From the NCBI RefSeq assembly GCF_008692195.1, contig NZ_RXOM01000068.1:62001-126000 (forward strand): a stretch of 64,000 nucleotides of DNA, given 5' to 3'. Source of the stretch: Salegentibacter sp. R32. GTDB lineage: Bacteria; Bacteroidota; Bacteroidia; Flavobacteriales; Flavobacteriaceae. Shown here in pieces: positions 43,617 to 52,105 of the stretch. Position 1 is the stretch's first letter, and the number at the start of each line of letters is the position of its first letter. The translations under genes were made by a program, and so were the position numbers. The notes under the pieces were generated by a model that was not told where the DNA came from, made no database searches, and saw only the letters and a list, made by a program, of their open reading frames with translations.

Positions 43617-44705
43617 ATGGCTATAAAACATCATTGGACAAAAGAAGAAATCTTAGCGATTTATAATAAACCTTTTATGGAGTTGCTTTATGAAGCAGCT
43701 ACTGTTCATAGAAAACATCACGACCCCAATACTGTTCAAGTATCAACTTTGTTATCAATAAAAACAGGTGGTTGTCCTGAAGATTGTGGATATTGTCCTC
43801 AAGCGGCTCGTTACCATACCGATATTGAAGGTAATGGGTTAATGAGTGTAAATCAAGTAAAAGCTCAAGCATTACGGGCAAAATCTGCGGGAAGTTCCCG
43901 TGTTTGTATGGGAGCGGCTTGGAGAAATGTAAAAGACGGACCTGAGTTTGATGATGTCTTGGAAATGGTAAGAACCATCAATAAACTGGATATGGAAGTT
44001 TGTTGCACCTTGGGAATGCTTACCGAAAATCAAGCCAAGCGTTTGGAAGAAGCAGGTTTGTATGCCTATAACCACAATTTAGATACTTCTGAAGAATACT
44101 ATAAAGAAGTAATTTCCACACGAGGTTATGAAGACCGTTTAGAAACTTTGGGCAATGTAAGAAAAACGAATGTGACGGTTTGTAGCGGTGGAATTATTGG
44201 CATGGGTGAAAGTAAAGAAGACCGTGCCGGAATGTTGGTGGCGTTAGCAAGATTAAATCCGCAACCGGAATCAGTACCTATTAACGCTTTGGTTCCTGTG
44301 GAAGGAACTCCAATGGAAGAACAAGAACCTGTTCCTATTTGGGATATGGTAAGAATGGTCGCCACTACCCGTATCGTGATGCCGGAAACTCAAGTAAGAC
44401 TTTCTGCCGGAAGAACCAATATGAGTAGAGAAGGTCAGGCGATGTGTTTCTTTGCCGGTGCAAATTCTATTTTTGCCGGAGATAAATTACTTACCACACC
44501 AAACCCAGATGTAAGTGAAGATATGTTGATGTTTAAGGATCTTGGTTTGAATGTTCAAAAGCCTTTCGAGAAACATGCTCAGCGTAAATCTGTAGAGAAA
44601 GAAGAAGCTAAGGTGGAAGCCTTAGGTGAAAAGCCAAAATGGTCTAGACCCGGTCATAAAATAGAACGTAACCTAGAAGCCCAAGGAAAGAAAGTGAAAG
44701 CTTAA
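43617..44705 (+). CDS. bioB: Biotin synthase (radical SAM)
   Basis: The 362-residue enzyme inserts sulfur into dethiobiotin, the last step of biotin synthesis. The radical-SAM cluster motif is Cys53-x3-Cys57-x2-Cys60 (GGCPEDCGYCPQ). Further blocks are SSRVCMGAAWRNVKD, VCCTLGMLTE (including the [2Fe-2S] sulfur-donor Cys), YNHNLDTSEEYY, ICSGGIIGMGE-like and AGRTNMSREGQAMCFFAGAN. A Lys/Glu-rich C-terminal tail of about 35 residues extends past the core, as in other Flavobacteriia. The JmjC-like gene starts 17 bases later, so it may share the transcript. Confidence 0.96.
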   Translation: MAIKHHWTKEEILAIYNKPFMELLYEAATVHRKHHDPNTVQVSTLLSIKTGGCPEDCGYCPQAARYHTDIEGNGLMSVNQVKAQALRAKSAGSSRVCMGAAWRNVKDGPEFDDVLEMVRTINKLDMEVCCTLGMLTENQAKRLEEAGLYAYNHNLDTSEEYYKEVISTRGYEDRLETLGNVRKTNVTVCSGGIIGMGESKEDRAGMLVALARLNPQPESVPINALVPVEGTPMEEQEPVPIWDMVRMVATTRIVMPETQVRLSAGRTNMSREGQAMCFFAGANSIFAGDKLLTTPNPDVSEDMLMFKDLGLNVQKPFEKHAQRKSVEKEEAKVEALGEKPKWSRPGHKIERNLEAQGKKVKA

Positions 44706-44722
44706 TCGTTAAAGATTGGCAA

Positions 44723-45589
44723 ATGAAATTGAAGGAGATAGATAGGGTAGATGAGATTAGCACCAAAGATTTTATAAATAATTATGTAAAAAAAAATAAG
44801 CCGGTCGTTATTAAGAAATTATCGCATAATTGGCCGGCTTACCAGAAATGGTCATTAGATTATTTTGCTAAAGAGGCTGGTGAAGTAGAGGTTCCTTTGT
44901 ATAACAGTGAACCTGCTAAAGGAAAAGAATATTCCAGAAAACCGGCTACAAAAATGAAGATGAAGGATTATGTTAAAATCCTGAAATCTGGTCCAACAGA
45001 CCTTCGTATTTTCTTTTTCAACATTCTTCAGAAGTGTCCGCAGTTATTAAAAGACTTCAGCTACCCTGATATTGGTTTAAAATTCTTCAAGAAATTACCA
45101 GTACTTTTTTTTGGTGGGGAAGGTTCTAGGGTGCTTTTACATTACGATATAGATTTAGCCAACAATGTTCATTTTAATTTCCATGGAAAAAAGGATATTA
45201 TTCTATTTCCTTTTGAACAGCGTAAATACTTATATCATGTGCCGTATTCTATTGTTTCTATGGAAGAAATAGAATTTGATAGACCTGATTATAAAAAATA
45301 TCCTGCTTTGCAATATGCTGAAGGTTATCGAGTTATTTTACAACCGGGAGAAACCTTATTTATTCCCAGTACTTATTGGCATTACATGCGTTATCTAACG
45401 CCAAGTATTTCGATGACTTTACGTGCGTTTCCTACTTCCTTGAAAAAAAGGTTGAAGCTAATAAAGAATATCGTTTTTATGATGAATTACGATAACTTAA
45501 TGCGAAAGGTAAAAGGACAAAAGTGGATAGATTACAAAAACAAAATCACGGTAGAAAATACCAATAAAATTATTGAAGATAGATTATGA
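44723..45589 (+). CDS. Cupin-like/JmjC family 2-oxoglutarate-dependent oxygenase, first copy
   Basis: The 288-residue protein belongs to the cupin_8/JmjC group of Fe(II)/2-oxoglutarate hydroxylases. The iron-binding facial triad is visible as His140-x-Asp142 in LLHYDIDLAN and His220 in YWHYMRYLTP. The N-terminal part has KPVVIKKLSHNWPAYQKWSL, typical of this family. Members hydroxylate proteins or small molecules; the substrate here is not known. It follows bioB by 17 bases and overlaps the second copy by four bases. About half the residues match the second copy. Confidence 0.85.
   Translation: MKLKEIDRVDEISTKDFINNYVKKNKPVVIKKLSHNWPAYQKWSLDYFAKEAGEVEVPLYNSEPAKGKEYSRKPATKMKMKDYVKILKSGPTDLRIFFFNILQKCPQLLKDFSYPDIGLKFFKKLPVLFFGGEGSRVLLHYDIDLANNVHFNFHGKKDIILFPFEQRKYLYHVPYSIVSMEEIEFDRPDYKKYPALQYAEGYRVILQPGETLFIPSTYWHYMRYLTPSISMTLRAFPTSLKKRLKLIKNIVFMMNYDNLMRKVKGQKWIDYKNKITVENTNKIIEDRL
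44830..44862 (+). repeat. 33-base direct repeat, copy 1 (in first JmjC-like gene)
   Basis: Thirty-three bases beginning TTGGCCGGCTTACCAGAAAT are identical, including third codon positions, to 45708-45740 in the second gene. Both encode WPAYQKWSLDY. This is longer than expected for paralogues of about 50 percent identity. Confidence 0.8.
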
Positions 45590-46458
45590 TGCAAGAGGGG
45601 TTAAACCTAAAAGAAGTAGACCGAGTAAAAAATATCACCAAAGAAAACTTCCTTAAAGACTACTTTCAACCTCAAAAGCCGGTAATTATTGAAAACTACA
45701 TTAACTCTTGGCCGGCTTACCAGAAATGGTCATTAGATTACATAAAAAATATTGCTGGGGATAAAGTTGTGCCTTTGTACGATGACCGTCCGGTAAGGCA
45801 TGAAGAAGGTTTTAATCAAGCTCACGCAGAAATGAAAATGTGTGATTACATAGATTTATTGCAATCTAAGCCTACTAAATATCGAATTTTCCTTTGGAAC
45901 ATTTTAAAAGAAGTTCCAGAACTACAAAACGATTTTAAATATCCGGACTTTGGAGTGAAACTCTTGAAAAAGCTTCCGATGTTATTTTTTGGCGGAAAAG
46001 ATTCCTACACCTTTATGCATTACGATATAGATTTGGCGAATATTTTCCATTTTCATTTTGAAGGAAAAAAACAATGTATTCTTTTTGACCAGCAACAAAA
46101 TAATTACTTGTATAAAGTTCCACATTCTTTAATCACACGGGAAGATATTGATTTTTCTAACCCTGATTTAAAGAAATGGCCGGCTTTAAAAAAAGCCAAG
46201 GGATATGTAGCTAATTTTAATCATGGCGATATTTTGTATATGCCGGAAGGCTATTGGCATTATATGCGCTATTTAACTCCAGGATTTTCAATGAGTCTAC
46301 GAGCGATCCCGAGAAAACCTAAAAATCTAACCAAAGCCTTTTACAACATCGCAATTATGCGTCATTTTGATGTATTGATGAGAAAGTGGAAAGGTCAAGC
46401 TTGGATAGATTATAAAAATGAACAAGCGATAAAGAAAACACATTCATTATTAAATTAA
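45586..46458 (+). CDS. Cupin-like/JmjC family 2-oxoglutarate-dependent oxygenase, second copy
   Basis: The 290-residue tandem paralogue of the preceding gene has the same fold and an intact iron site, His145-x-Asp147 in FMHYDIDLAN and His225 in YWHYMRYLTP. Differences cluster in the N-terminal third and in the strand between the ligands (QCILFDQQQNNYLYKVPHS here). That suggests two related substrates or a heterodimer. The start overlaps the stop of the first copy (ATGA), and a second in-frame ATG at 45589 is possible. It precedes an apparently separately promoted TonB receptor gene. Confidence 0.85.
   Translation: MMQEGLNLKEVDRVKNITKENFLKDYFQPQKPVIIENYINSWPAYQKWSLDYIKNIAGDKVVPLYDDRPVRHEEGFNQAHAEMKMCDYIDLLQSKPTKYRIFLWNILKEVPELQNDFKYPDFGVKLLKKLPMLFFGGKDSYTFMHYDIDLANIFHFHFEGKKQCILFDQQQNNYLYKVPHSLITREDIDFSNPDLKKWPALKKAKGYVANFNHGDILYMPEGYWHYMRYLTPGFSMSLRAIPRKPKNLTKAFYNIAIMRHFDVLMRKWKGQAWIDYKNEQAIKKTHSLLN
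45708..45740 (+). repeat. 33-base direct repeat, copy 2 (in second JmjC-like gene)
   Basis: Identical to 44830-44862. See copy 1. Confidence 0.8.
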
Positions 46459-46498
46459 AAACCCCTATTCTTAAAGGATTTTTAATAAGAAAATTTTA

Positions 46499-46514
46499 TT
46501 AGAATTAATCTAGA
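46499..46514. promoter_or_regulatory. Possible iron-regulator (Fur-like) operator
   Basis: The 16 bases TTAGAATTAATCTAGA form an imperfect inverted repeat (TTAGA...TCTAG) immediately upstream of the -33 element of a likely iron-uptake receptor gene. The fit to any known Fur consensus was not tested, so this is a weak call. Confidence 0.3.
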
Positions 46515-46520
46515 TAAATT

Positions 46521-46549
46521 TTGAGGTATTAGGTTTTCTTTTAATTTTG
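46521..46549 (+). promoter_or_regulatory. Promoter of the TonB receptor / DUF4374 unit
   Basis: TTG at 46521-46523, an 18-base spacer and TAATTTTG at 46542-46549 match the consensus. The ATG at 46592 is about 40 bases downstream. Confidence 0.65.
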
Positions 46550-46591
46550 CGGACTGTTTAAATTAAATCTAAATAAACTTATTTTAGTTTA

Positions 46592-48985
46592 ATGTTGAAG
46601 TTCTCAAAAAACTCTCTAATAATTATTGTACTGTTTCTTGGCACATTAATTACAACGCAGGCTCAAAATAAACTTGCTAGTATTGCAGGGAAAGTTAATT
46701 CTGAAAAAGGAGAGTTACTAGAAGGTGTAAATATTACTTTAAAAGGGGAATTTCTTGGAACTACTTCAAATGAGAAGGGAAAATTCGTCCTTCAAAAAAT
46801 TAAACCGGGAAAGCATACTGTACAAATTTCTTTTTTAGGTTTTGAGAGTCAAGAATTAGAAATTAATTTGGTTCCTGGGGAGCGTTTTGAAATAAACTTT
46901 CAATTAAAAGAAGCCCCTTACCGAATCAATGAAGTTCAATTATCCGGAAAATCTGCCATTCGTCAAATCAATGAACAAGCTTACGCTGTTACTTCTGTAT
47001 CGGCCCAAGAATTTTATAATAGTACCTCTGATGCAAAGCAAATTTTAGATCGTATTCCCGGAGTACGTATTTTACAAGAAGGAGGTTTAGGGTCAAATCT
47101 AGATTTTTCCTTAAACGGATTTTCCGGTGATCAGGTGAAGTTTTTCTTAAATGGAATTCCGATGGATAATTTTGGTTCTTCTTTTAATTTGGGTAGTATT
47201 CCGGTAAATTCTATTGAGCGAATAGATGTATATAAAGGCGTAGTGCCGGTATGGTTGGGAACCGATGCTCTGGGGGGAGCAGTTAATATTATTACTAATC
47301 AAAAAAATGATTTTTTAGATGCTTCTTATTCCATTGGTTCATTTAATACCCATCGCGCATCGGTTAATGGGGCTTATACTCATGAGAATGGTTTTACGGT
47401 TCGTGGGAATATCAACTATAATTATTCTGACAATGATTATAGCGTTTTTGTGGACATCAAAGATGAGCTTGGCAATATAGAGGAAGAGGATGTGGAAGTT
47501 AACCGCTTTCATGACCGTTATCGTTCGTTAACGGCAAATGTAGAAACCGGTTGGATTGATAAAAGTTTTGCCGATCAGTTACTGTTTGGGGTTATTGCTT
47601 CCGGTGACGATAATCAACGCCAAAATGGAGCTACAATGGCTCATCCCTATGGAGGTGTGGTAACTGAAAGTAGATCTATTATTCCTACCCTAAAATATAA
47701 AAAGCAAAATCTTTTTTGGGAAGGATTTGATGTTAGCCTTAATTCTGCTTTAAATTTAACGGAAACTAAAAACATTGATACCCTCACGGGAGTGAGGTTT
47801 AACTGGTATGGGCAACCTCTGGAAACAGGTTCACAAACCGATGCCGAGTTAGGAACCGCAAGTTTAGTGACGATGGACGATAGGGAATTTACCACCCAGT
47901 TGAACTCGGGTTATTTATTTAACGATCAACATTCTTTAGCATTAAATTATTCTTATCAAAATTTTCATAGGAATAATAACGATGAATTAAATCCGGATAA
48001 ACCTGAAAATAAATTCCCTAATACATTAAAAAAAAATATTCTGGGGCTTTCTTATAAACTTGATGTCAATCAAAAATGGAGCACCACGCTTTTTGGAAAA
48101 TCTTATTTCTTAAATGTAGAGACTTCAAAAGAATATGATTCTGATAATCAAAATAGGAGAATAGCCAGTTTTGAGAGTAATCAGGAAAATTTTGGTTATG
48201 GAGTGGCGACCTCGTATTTTATTTTCCCTCAGCTTCAGGTAAAAGCTTCGTTTGAACATACTTACCGTTTGCCTACAGCAACCGAATTATTAGGAAATGG
48301 CTTTGACATTAATTCTAATGTAAATCTTCAACCTGAAGAAAGCGACAACTATAACTTAGGTTTTATTTATAACCAGGATTGGCAGGAAAAGCATTCCTTT
48401 AAATTTGAAGGTAATTTTATCTATAGAAATGCGGAAAACCTTATATATAATTCTGTACAGGGGATTACTTCAACAAAAATAAACCTTGATAAAGCCAGGG
48501 CATTAGGCGCAGAAGGGAGCATAAATTATTCTTGGAAGGAATTTTTTCAATTGGGAATAAATATGACTTATCAGGATATTACAGATCAGGCCGATAAAAT
48601 TTATGATTCTTATTCCGGGTATCAGGAAAACTTCAATAAAGGTGAGCGCATCCCCAACACTCCTTACCTTTTTGGAGCGGCAAAAGCAGGATTAAGATTT
48701 AAAAATGTTGGTTTAGAAAATTCCTTACTTAATTTAAACTATACCTACAATTATGTAGAAGAATTTTACTTTTCCTGGCAAAGATTTGGAAATAGGGATG
48801 GTAAATCTGTAATTCCGCAACAAACATCACATGATCTAGAGCTGGTTTATAGTTTTGGGAGCGGTAAATATAATATAGGTCTGGAGTGCAGGAATTTTAC
48901 GGATAATTTGTTGTACGATAAATTCAGGCTTCAAAAGCCGGGAAGGGCTTTCTTTTTAAAATTCAGATATTCTATTAATCATTAA
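46592..48985 (+). CDS. TonB-dependent receptor, probably for an iron chelate
   Basis: The 797-residue outer-membrane receptor has a signal peptide (1-24), a carboxypeptidase-like domain (about 27-110: SIAGKVNSEKGELLEGVNIT), a TonB plug (about 125-235: ILDRIPGVRILQEGG, FFLNGIPMDNFG, IDVYKGVVPVWLGTDALGG) and a barrel ending FFLKFRYSINH. The next genes encode a DUF4374 surface-type lipoprotein and a PepSY membrane protein, a trio seen at siderophore-uptake loci in Bacteroidota. That context is the reason for the iron suggestion; the ligand itself is not visible. The promoter is separate from the JmjC genes. Confidence 0.9.
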   Translation: MLKFSKNSLIIIVLFLGTLITTQAQNKLASIAGKVNSEKGELLEGVNITLKGEFLGTTSNEKGKFVLQKIKPGKHTVQISFLGFESQELEINLVPGERFEINFQLKEAPYRINEVQLSGKSAIRQINEQAYAVTSVSAQEFYNSTSDAKQILDRIPGVRILQEGGLGSNLDFSLNGFSGDQVKFFLNGIPMDNFGSSFNLGSIPVNSIERIDVYKGVVPVWLGTDALGGAVNIITNQKNDFLDASYSIGSFNTHRASVNGAYTHENGFTVRGNINYNYSDNDYSVFVDIKDELGNIEEEDVEVNRFHDRYRSLTANVETGWIDKSFADQLLFGVIASGDDNQRQNGATMAHPYGGVVTESRSIIPTLKYKKQNLFWEGFDVSLNSALNLTETKNIDTLTGVRFNWYGQPLETGSQTDAELGTASLVTMDDREFTTQLNSGYLFNDQHSLALNYSYQNFHRNNNDELNPDKPENKFPNTLKKNILGLSYKLDVNQKWSTTLFGKSYFLNVETSKEYDSDNQNRRIASFESNQENFGYGVATSYFIFPQLQVKASFEHTYRLPTATELLGNGFDINSNVNLQPEESDNYNLGFIYNQDWQEKHSFKFEGNFIYRNAENLIYNSVQGITSTKINLDKARALGAEGSINYSWKEFFQLGINMTYQDITDQADKIYDSYSGYQENFNKGERIPNTPYLFGAAKAGLRFKNVGLENSLLNLNYTYNYVEEFYFSWQRFGNRDGKSVIPQQTSHDLELVYSFGSGKYNIGLECRNFTDNLLYDKFRLQKPGRAFFLKFRYSINH

Positions 48986-49004
48986 TTCTAAATAAATAAT
49001 AAAT

Positions 49005-50249
49005 ATGTTTTTAAATCAACTTTCAAAAAAAATAGCGTTTGCTTGTCTAGGTTTGGCAGGTATGGCTTCAATAGTATCATGTAGTAGTGATGATGACGGT
49101 ACCCCTTCAGAAGAAACTATAAGAATTCCCGCAGAAGGGATGGATTATGCAGTATCTGTCGCTATACAGGGAAGTGAGGGCGATTTTACCTATTATACTT
49201 TTCCCGCAGATAATTTAATGGAAGGTACGTTAACCGCAGAAGGTCAGGGAATAGAGCAACCGGGTTATTACGATTTTACGCAGATAGATCAAACTATTTA
49301 TAGTATAGGAGGTTTGGATGATAATAATGTGGTGGGGATTTCAAAAAATAGTGAAGAATACCTAGTGCAAACAGGTGATGTTTCTTATCAGAACAGTTTA
49401 TCAGATATGGTAAAAGCAGACAATAATACCTTGGTATCTGTAACTATGGATGCTGCTTCAGATATTATCACCTTCAGAACATTCAATTCTAATAGTTTAA
49501 CCGCTCTTTCCTCCAAAGAAGTTGAAGTTGCTCAACTTACCGAAGTTACTGATGCCGGATTATCCTATTCTGGAATGGCAGTAAGCGGGACTCATCTTTT
49601 CTTAAGTTATTATAAATCAAATCCTGATACGTATGCTACAGCATATACAGACCAGGCAGAAGTTGCCGTTTTCTCTTATCCCGAACTGGAATTTCAAAAG
49701 GTAATTACTGATGATAGGGTAGGGCCAATTGGAGGTTTTAATATTAAAGACGGATTGACCAAAGATAATCAAGGAAATATTTATGCAGTTTCACACTCTA
49801 ATCCGGCCAATGGATACAGCCAATCTGCTAAACCTGCCGGAATTTTAAAAATCAATAATGGGGAAACAGAATTTGATGAAGATTATTACTTTGATATAGA
49901 AGAAGTTTCTGAAGGTTACAATGTTTTACATTTACATTATTTAAATAATGGTAAAATGTTTGCCGAAGTTAACGTTCAGGATAGAACAGCTCAGGAAACT
50001 TGGAGTGATGGGCCGTTGCGTTCTGTAATTTTGGATTTGAATAGCCAAACCTTAAATTATATCAACGGGATTCCCCAACACTCCAATGGAGGAAGGAGAT
50101 TGCCACTTATCCAGGAAGGAAATAATGTTTACTTTACTGTTTCTGGAGAAAATGGTATTTATATTTACAGAGCAAATACTCAAACTTATGAAGCTGTTCA
50201 AGGAGCAAAAATAGAAGCCAATTTTACCGCAGGACTTTTCAAGATTTAA
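49005..50249 (+). CDS. DUF4374 lipoprotein, partner of the TonB receptor
   Basis: The 414-residue lipoprotein has a signal peptide whose lipobox ends at Cys26 (SIVSCSSDDD). The acidic stretch right after the Cys is like the export signal that sends Bacteroidota lipoproteins to the cell surface. The body has repeated strand motifs of a beta-propeller-like domain (YSIGGLDDNNVVGISKNSEE, GGFNIKDGLTKDNQGNIYAV). DUF4374 proteins occur beside iron-related TonB receptors and may help capture the ligand. It starts 19 bases after the receptor stop and ends in a strong terminator. Confidence 0.85.
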   Translation: MFLNQLSKKIAFACLGLAGMASIVSCSSDDDGTPSEETIRIPAEGMDYAVSVAIQGSEGDFTYYTFPADNLMEGTLTAEGQGIEQPGYYDFTQIDQTIYSIGGLDDNNVVGISKNSEEYLVQTGDVSYQNSLSDMVKADNNTLVSVTMDAASDIITFRTFNSNSLTALSSKEVEVAQLTEVTDAGLSYSGMAVSGTHLFLSYYKSNPDTYATAYTDQAEVAVFSYPELEFQKVITDDRVGPIGGFNIKDGLTKDNQGNIYAVSHSNPANGYSQSAKPAGILKINNGETEFDEDYYFDIEEVSEGYNVLHLHYLNNGKMFAEVNVQDRTAQETWSDGPLRSVILDLNSQTLNYINGIPQHSNGGRRLPLIQEGNNVYFTVSGENGIYIYRANTQTYEAVQGAKIEANFTAGLFKI

Positions 50250-50268
50250 TAAATCAGTATAAAATAAG

Positions 50269-50306
50269 CCGGCTTTCTTTTTATTAAAAGAAAGTCGGTT
50301 TTTGTT
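50269..50306 (+). terminator. Rho-independent terminator after the DUF4374 gene
   Basis: CCGGCTTTCTTTT (50269-50281) pairs with AAAAGAAAGTCGG (50286-50298), one G-T among 13 pairs, followed by TTTTTG. It separates the receptor/lipoprotein unit from the PepSY gene. Confidence 0.88.
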
Positions 50307-50342
50307 TAGTTAGGATCGAATACTGATTTAGTTTTAATATTA

Positions 50343-51524
50343 ATGAAGAAAAATAGAAAAAAGAAAAAATCCAAAAAATCTTCTTTACGAAAGTTAAACG
50401 ACTGGCTGCATTTGTGGTTGGGTTTAATTTCGGGTATCGTAGTGTTTGTCGTGAGCATTACCGGTTGCTTTTATGCATTTCAGCAAGAAATAAAAGACTA
50501 TTTAGAGCCTTGGCGTTTTGTTGAGGTTCAAGATCAAGAATTTGTTCCGCCTTCGCAATTATTAGATACGGCAAAAGTTTATATGCCTAATCAAAAACCT
50601 ACGGGTTTAACTTATAGCGATAACGAAGGTGCTGCGGCAGTTGGTTTTAGTTCTTTTAGTGATGGTAAGCGAAGTTTTACCGCTGTTTTTATGAATCCGT
50701 ATACTGGAGAATTTTTACAAAAACAGCAGATTTTAGGTAATGGTGAATTCGACTTTTTCCGTTTTATAATTGACGGGCATCGAGCACTTTGGTTACCCTA
50801 TGATATTGGTAGACCAATCGTTGGGGTTTGTACCTTAATTTTTGTGCTATTGCTTATTTCCGGGTTAGTGATGTGGTGGCCTAAAAACTTTAAAAAAACA
50901 AACTTTAATAAAAGCTTCAAAATTAAATGGAAGGCAAAGTTTAAGCGAGTGAATTACGATTTGCATAATGTGCTTGGCTTCTATAGTTTAATACTCGCTT
51001 TTGTATTGGCAGCTACCGGTTTGGTTTGGAGTTTTAATTGGTTTGAAGATGGGTTGTATTACCTAACTAGCGGAGGTGAAAGTAAACCGGAGCACCACCA
51101 TCCACATTCCGATGTTTCTCGAAAAGGTTTAGTTGATAATGATAGTATTTCACCATTAGACCAAGCTTGGTATAAAACTTTAGCTCAAGAGCCTAATGTA
51201 CAAGGAATGTATATGACTCCGCGTTTACGGGATGAAGACGACGCAATTGAAATTGTCGCTTATCAAAATCATGGTTCTTTCTACAATAAAAATGAACATT
51301 ATTTTGATCGCTATACATTAAAGGAGTTAAGAATGAAAGGCGATCGTTATGCTGAAGCAGATTTTGCAGATCAACTTTCTTCATTAAATTACGATATACA
51401 TATTGGAGCTGTTTTTGGCTTTCCCGGCAAATTGTTAGCTTTTTTTATCAGTCTAATTTGTGCGAGTTTACCGGTAACCGGCTTTTTAGTCTGGTGGAAT
51501 AAAGGCCGAAAATTAAAGCCGTAA
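50343..51524 (+). CDS. PepSY-associated transmembrane protein (iron-uptake reductase-like)
   Basis: The 393-residue inner-membrane protein has a very basic N-terminus (KKNRKKKKSKKSS). A helix follows with GLISGIVVFVVSITGCFYAF, then PepSY-type periplasmic parts, paired TM helices (IVGVCTLIFVLLLISGLVMW, LILAFVLAATGLVWSFNWFE) and a C-terminal helix (LAFFISLICASLPVTGFLVW). The His residues before the helices (DLHNVLGFYSL, HIGAVFGFPG) suit haem or electron transfer. Proteins of this family sit in siderophore loci and are proposed to reduce or release iron in the periplasm. The order TonB receptor, DUF4374, PepSY supports that role here. Confidence 0.87.
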   Translation: MKKNRKKKKSKKSSLRKLNDWLHLWLGLISGIVVFVVSITGCFYAFQQEIKDYLEPWRFVEVQDQEFVPPSQLLDTAKVYMPNQKPTGLTYSDNEGAAAVGFSSFSDGKRSFTAVFMNPYTGEFLQKQQILGNGEFDFFRFIIDGHRALWLPYDIGRPIVGVCTLIFVLLLISGLVMWWPKNFKKTNFNKSFKIKWKAKFKRVNYDLHNVLGFYSLILAFVLAATGLVWSFNWFEDGLYYLTSGGESKPEHHHPHSDVSRKGLVDNDSISPLDQAWYKTLAQEPNVQGMYMTPRLRDEDDAIEIVAYQNHGSFYNKNEHYFDRYTLKELRMKGDRYAEADFADQLSSLNYDIHIGAVFGFPGKLLAFFISLICASLPVTGFLVWWNKGRKLKP

Positions 51525-51525
51525 A

Positions 51526-52014
51526 TTACTTTTCTTGTTGCTTGAGTTCTTGTAGCTTTTCGTAAACTAAATCGCTTTCCCATCCACGGTAAAACAAATA
51601 GTCGGCTACTTTCTTTTTCTTTTTAAGGAGGTCAGTTTCCTTGGTAGTTTCCCATTTTTTAGTGGAAAGTTCTTCAAAAGTTTCTAAATACGAAGAAGCG
51701 GAAATTTCTTTTAGCGCACTATCGATATTGAAGCGAGAAATATTCCGAAGTTTTAACTCTCGTATAATCCTTACTTTTCCCCATTTTTTTTGATTGAATT
51801 TTCCTCTGGCAAAACTTTTAGCAAATCGTTCTTCATTTAAAAAATTCTCTTGAATAAGCTGGTAAATGATTTCTTGGCGTGCTTCAGGGATCATCCGCAT
51901 TTCAATGAGTTTCTTTTCAATTTCTTGATGGCAGCGTTCTTGGTAAGCGCAAAACTTCATCATTTTGGCGGTAGCTTCCTTTAGGGTGTAGGTTTTATGG
52001 TTGTTTTTGTTCAT
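51526..52014 (-). CDS. recX: Regulatory protein RecX
   Basis: The 162-residue, mostly helical protein is of the RecX type, which inhibits RecA filaments. The three helical repeats are recognisable: AYQERCHQEIEKKLIEMRM, FLNEERFAKSFARGKFNQKK with WGKVRIIRELKLRNISRFNI, and ADYLFYRGWESDLVYEKLQE. It converges on the PepSY gene with one base between stops, and no recA is in the window. Length matches the family. Confidence 0.9.
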   Translation of the reverse strand: MNKNNHKTYTLKEATAKMMKFCAYQERCHQEIEKKLIEMRMIPEARQEIIYQLIQENFLNEERFAKSFARGKFNQKKWGKVRIIRELKLRNISRFNIDSALKEISASSYLETFEELSTKKWETTKETDLLKKKKKVADYLFYRGWESDLVYEKLQELKQQEK

Positions 52015-52059
52015 TCTTCAGCAAAAATAAACAGAATATGTAGAGAATAAATAGGTATA

Positions 52060-52096
52060 AATAAAAAACGCCTTTCAATTTAAATTGAAAGGCGTT
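52060..52096 (-). terminator. Terminator of rng (perfect 30-base palindrome)
   Basis: 52067-52096 is a perfect palindrome, AACGCCTTTCAATTT on one arm and its complement on the other. On the minus strand it runs into a T tract (GTTTTTTAT), which suits the end of the rng transcript. Confidence 0.9.
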
Positions 52097-52105
52097 AGGA
52101 AAATT

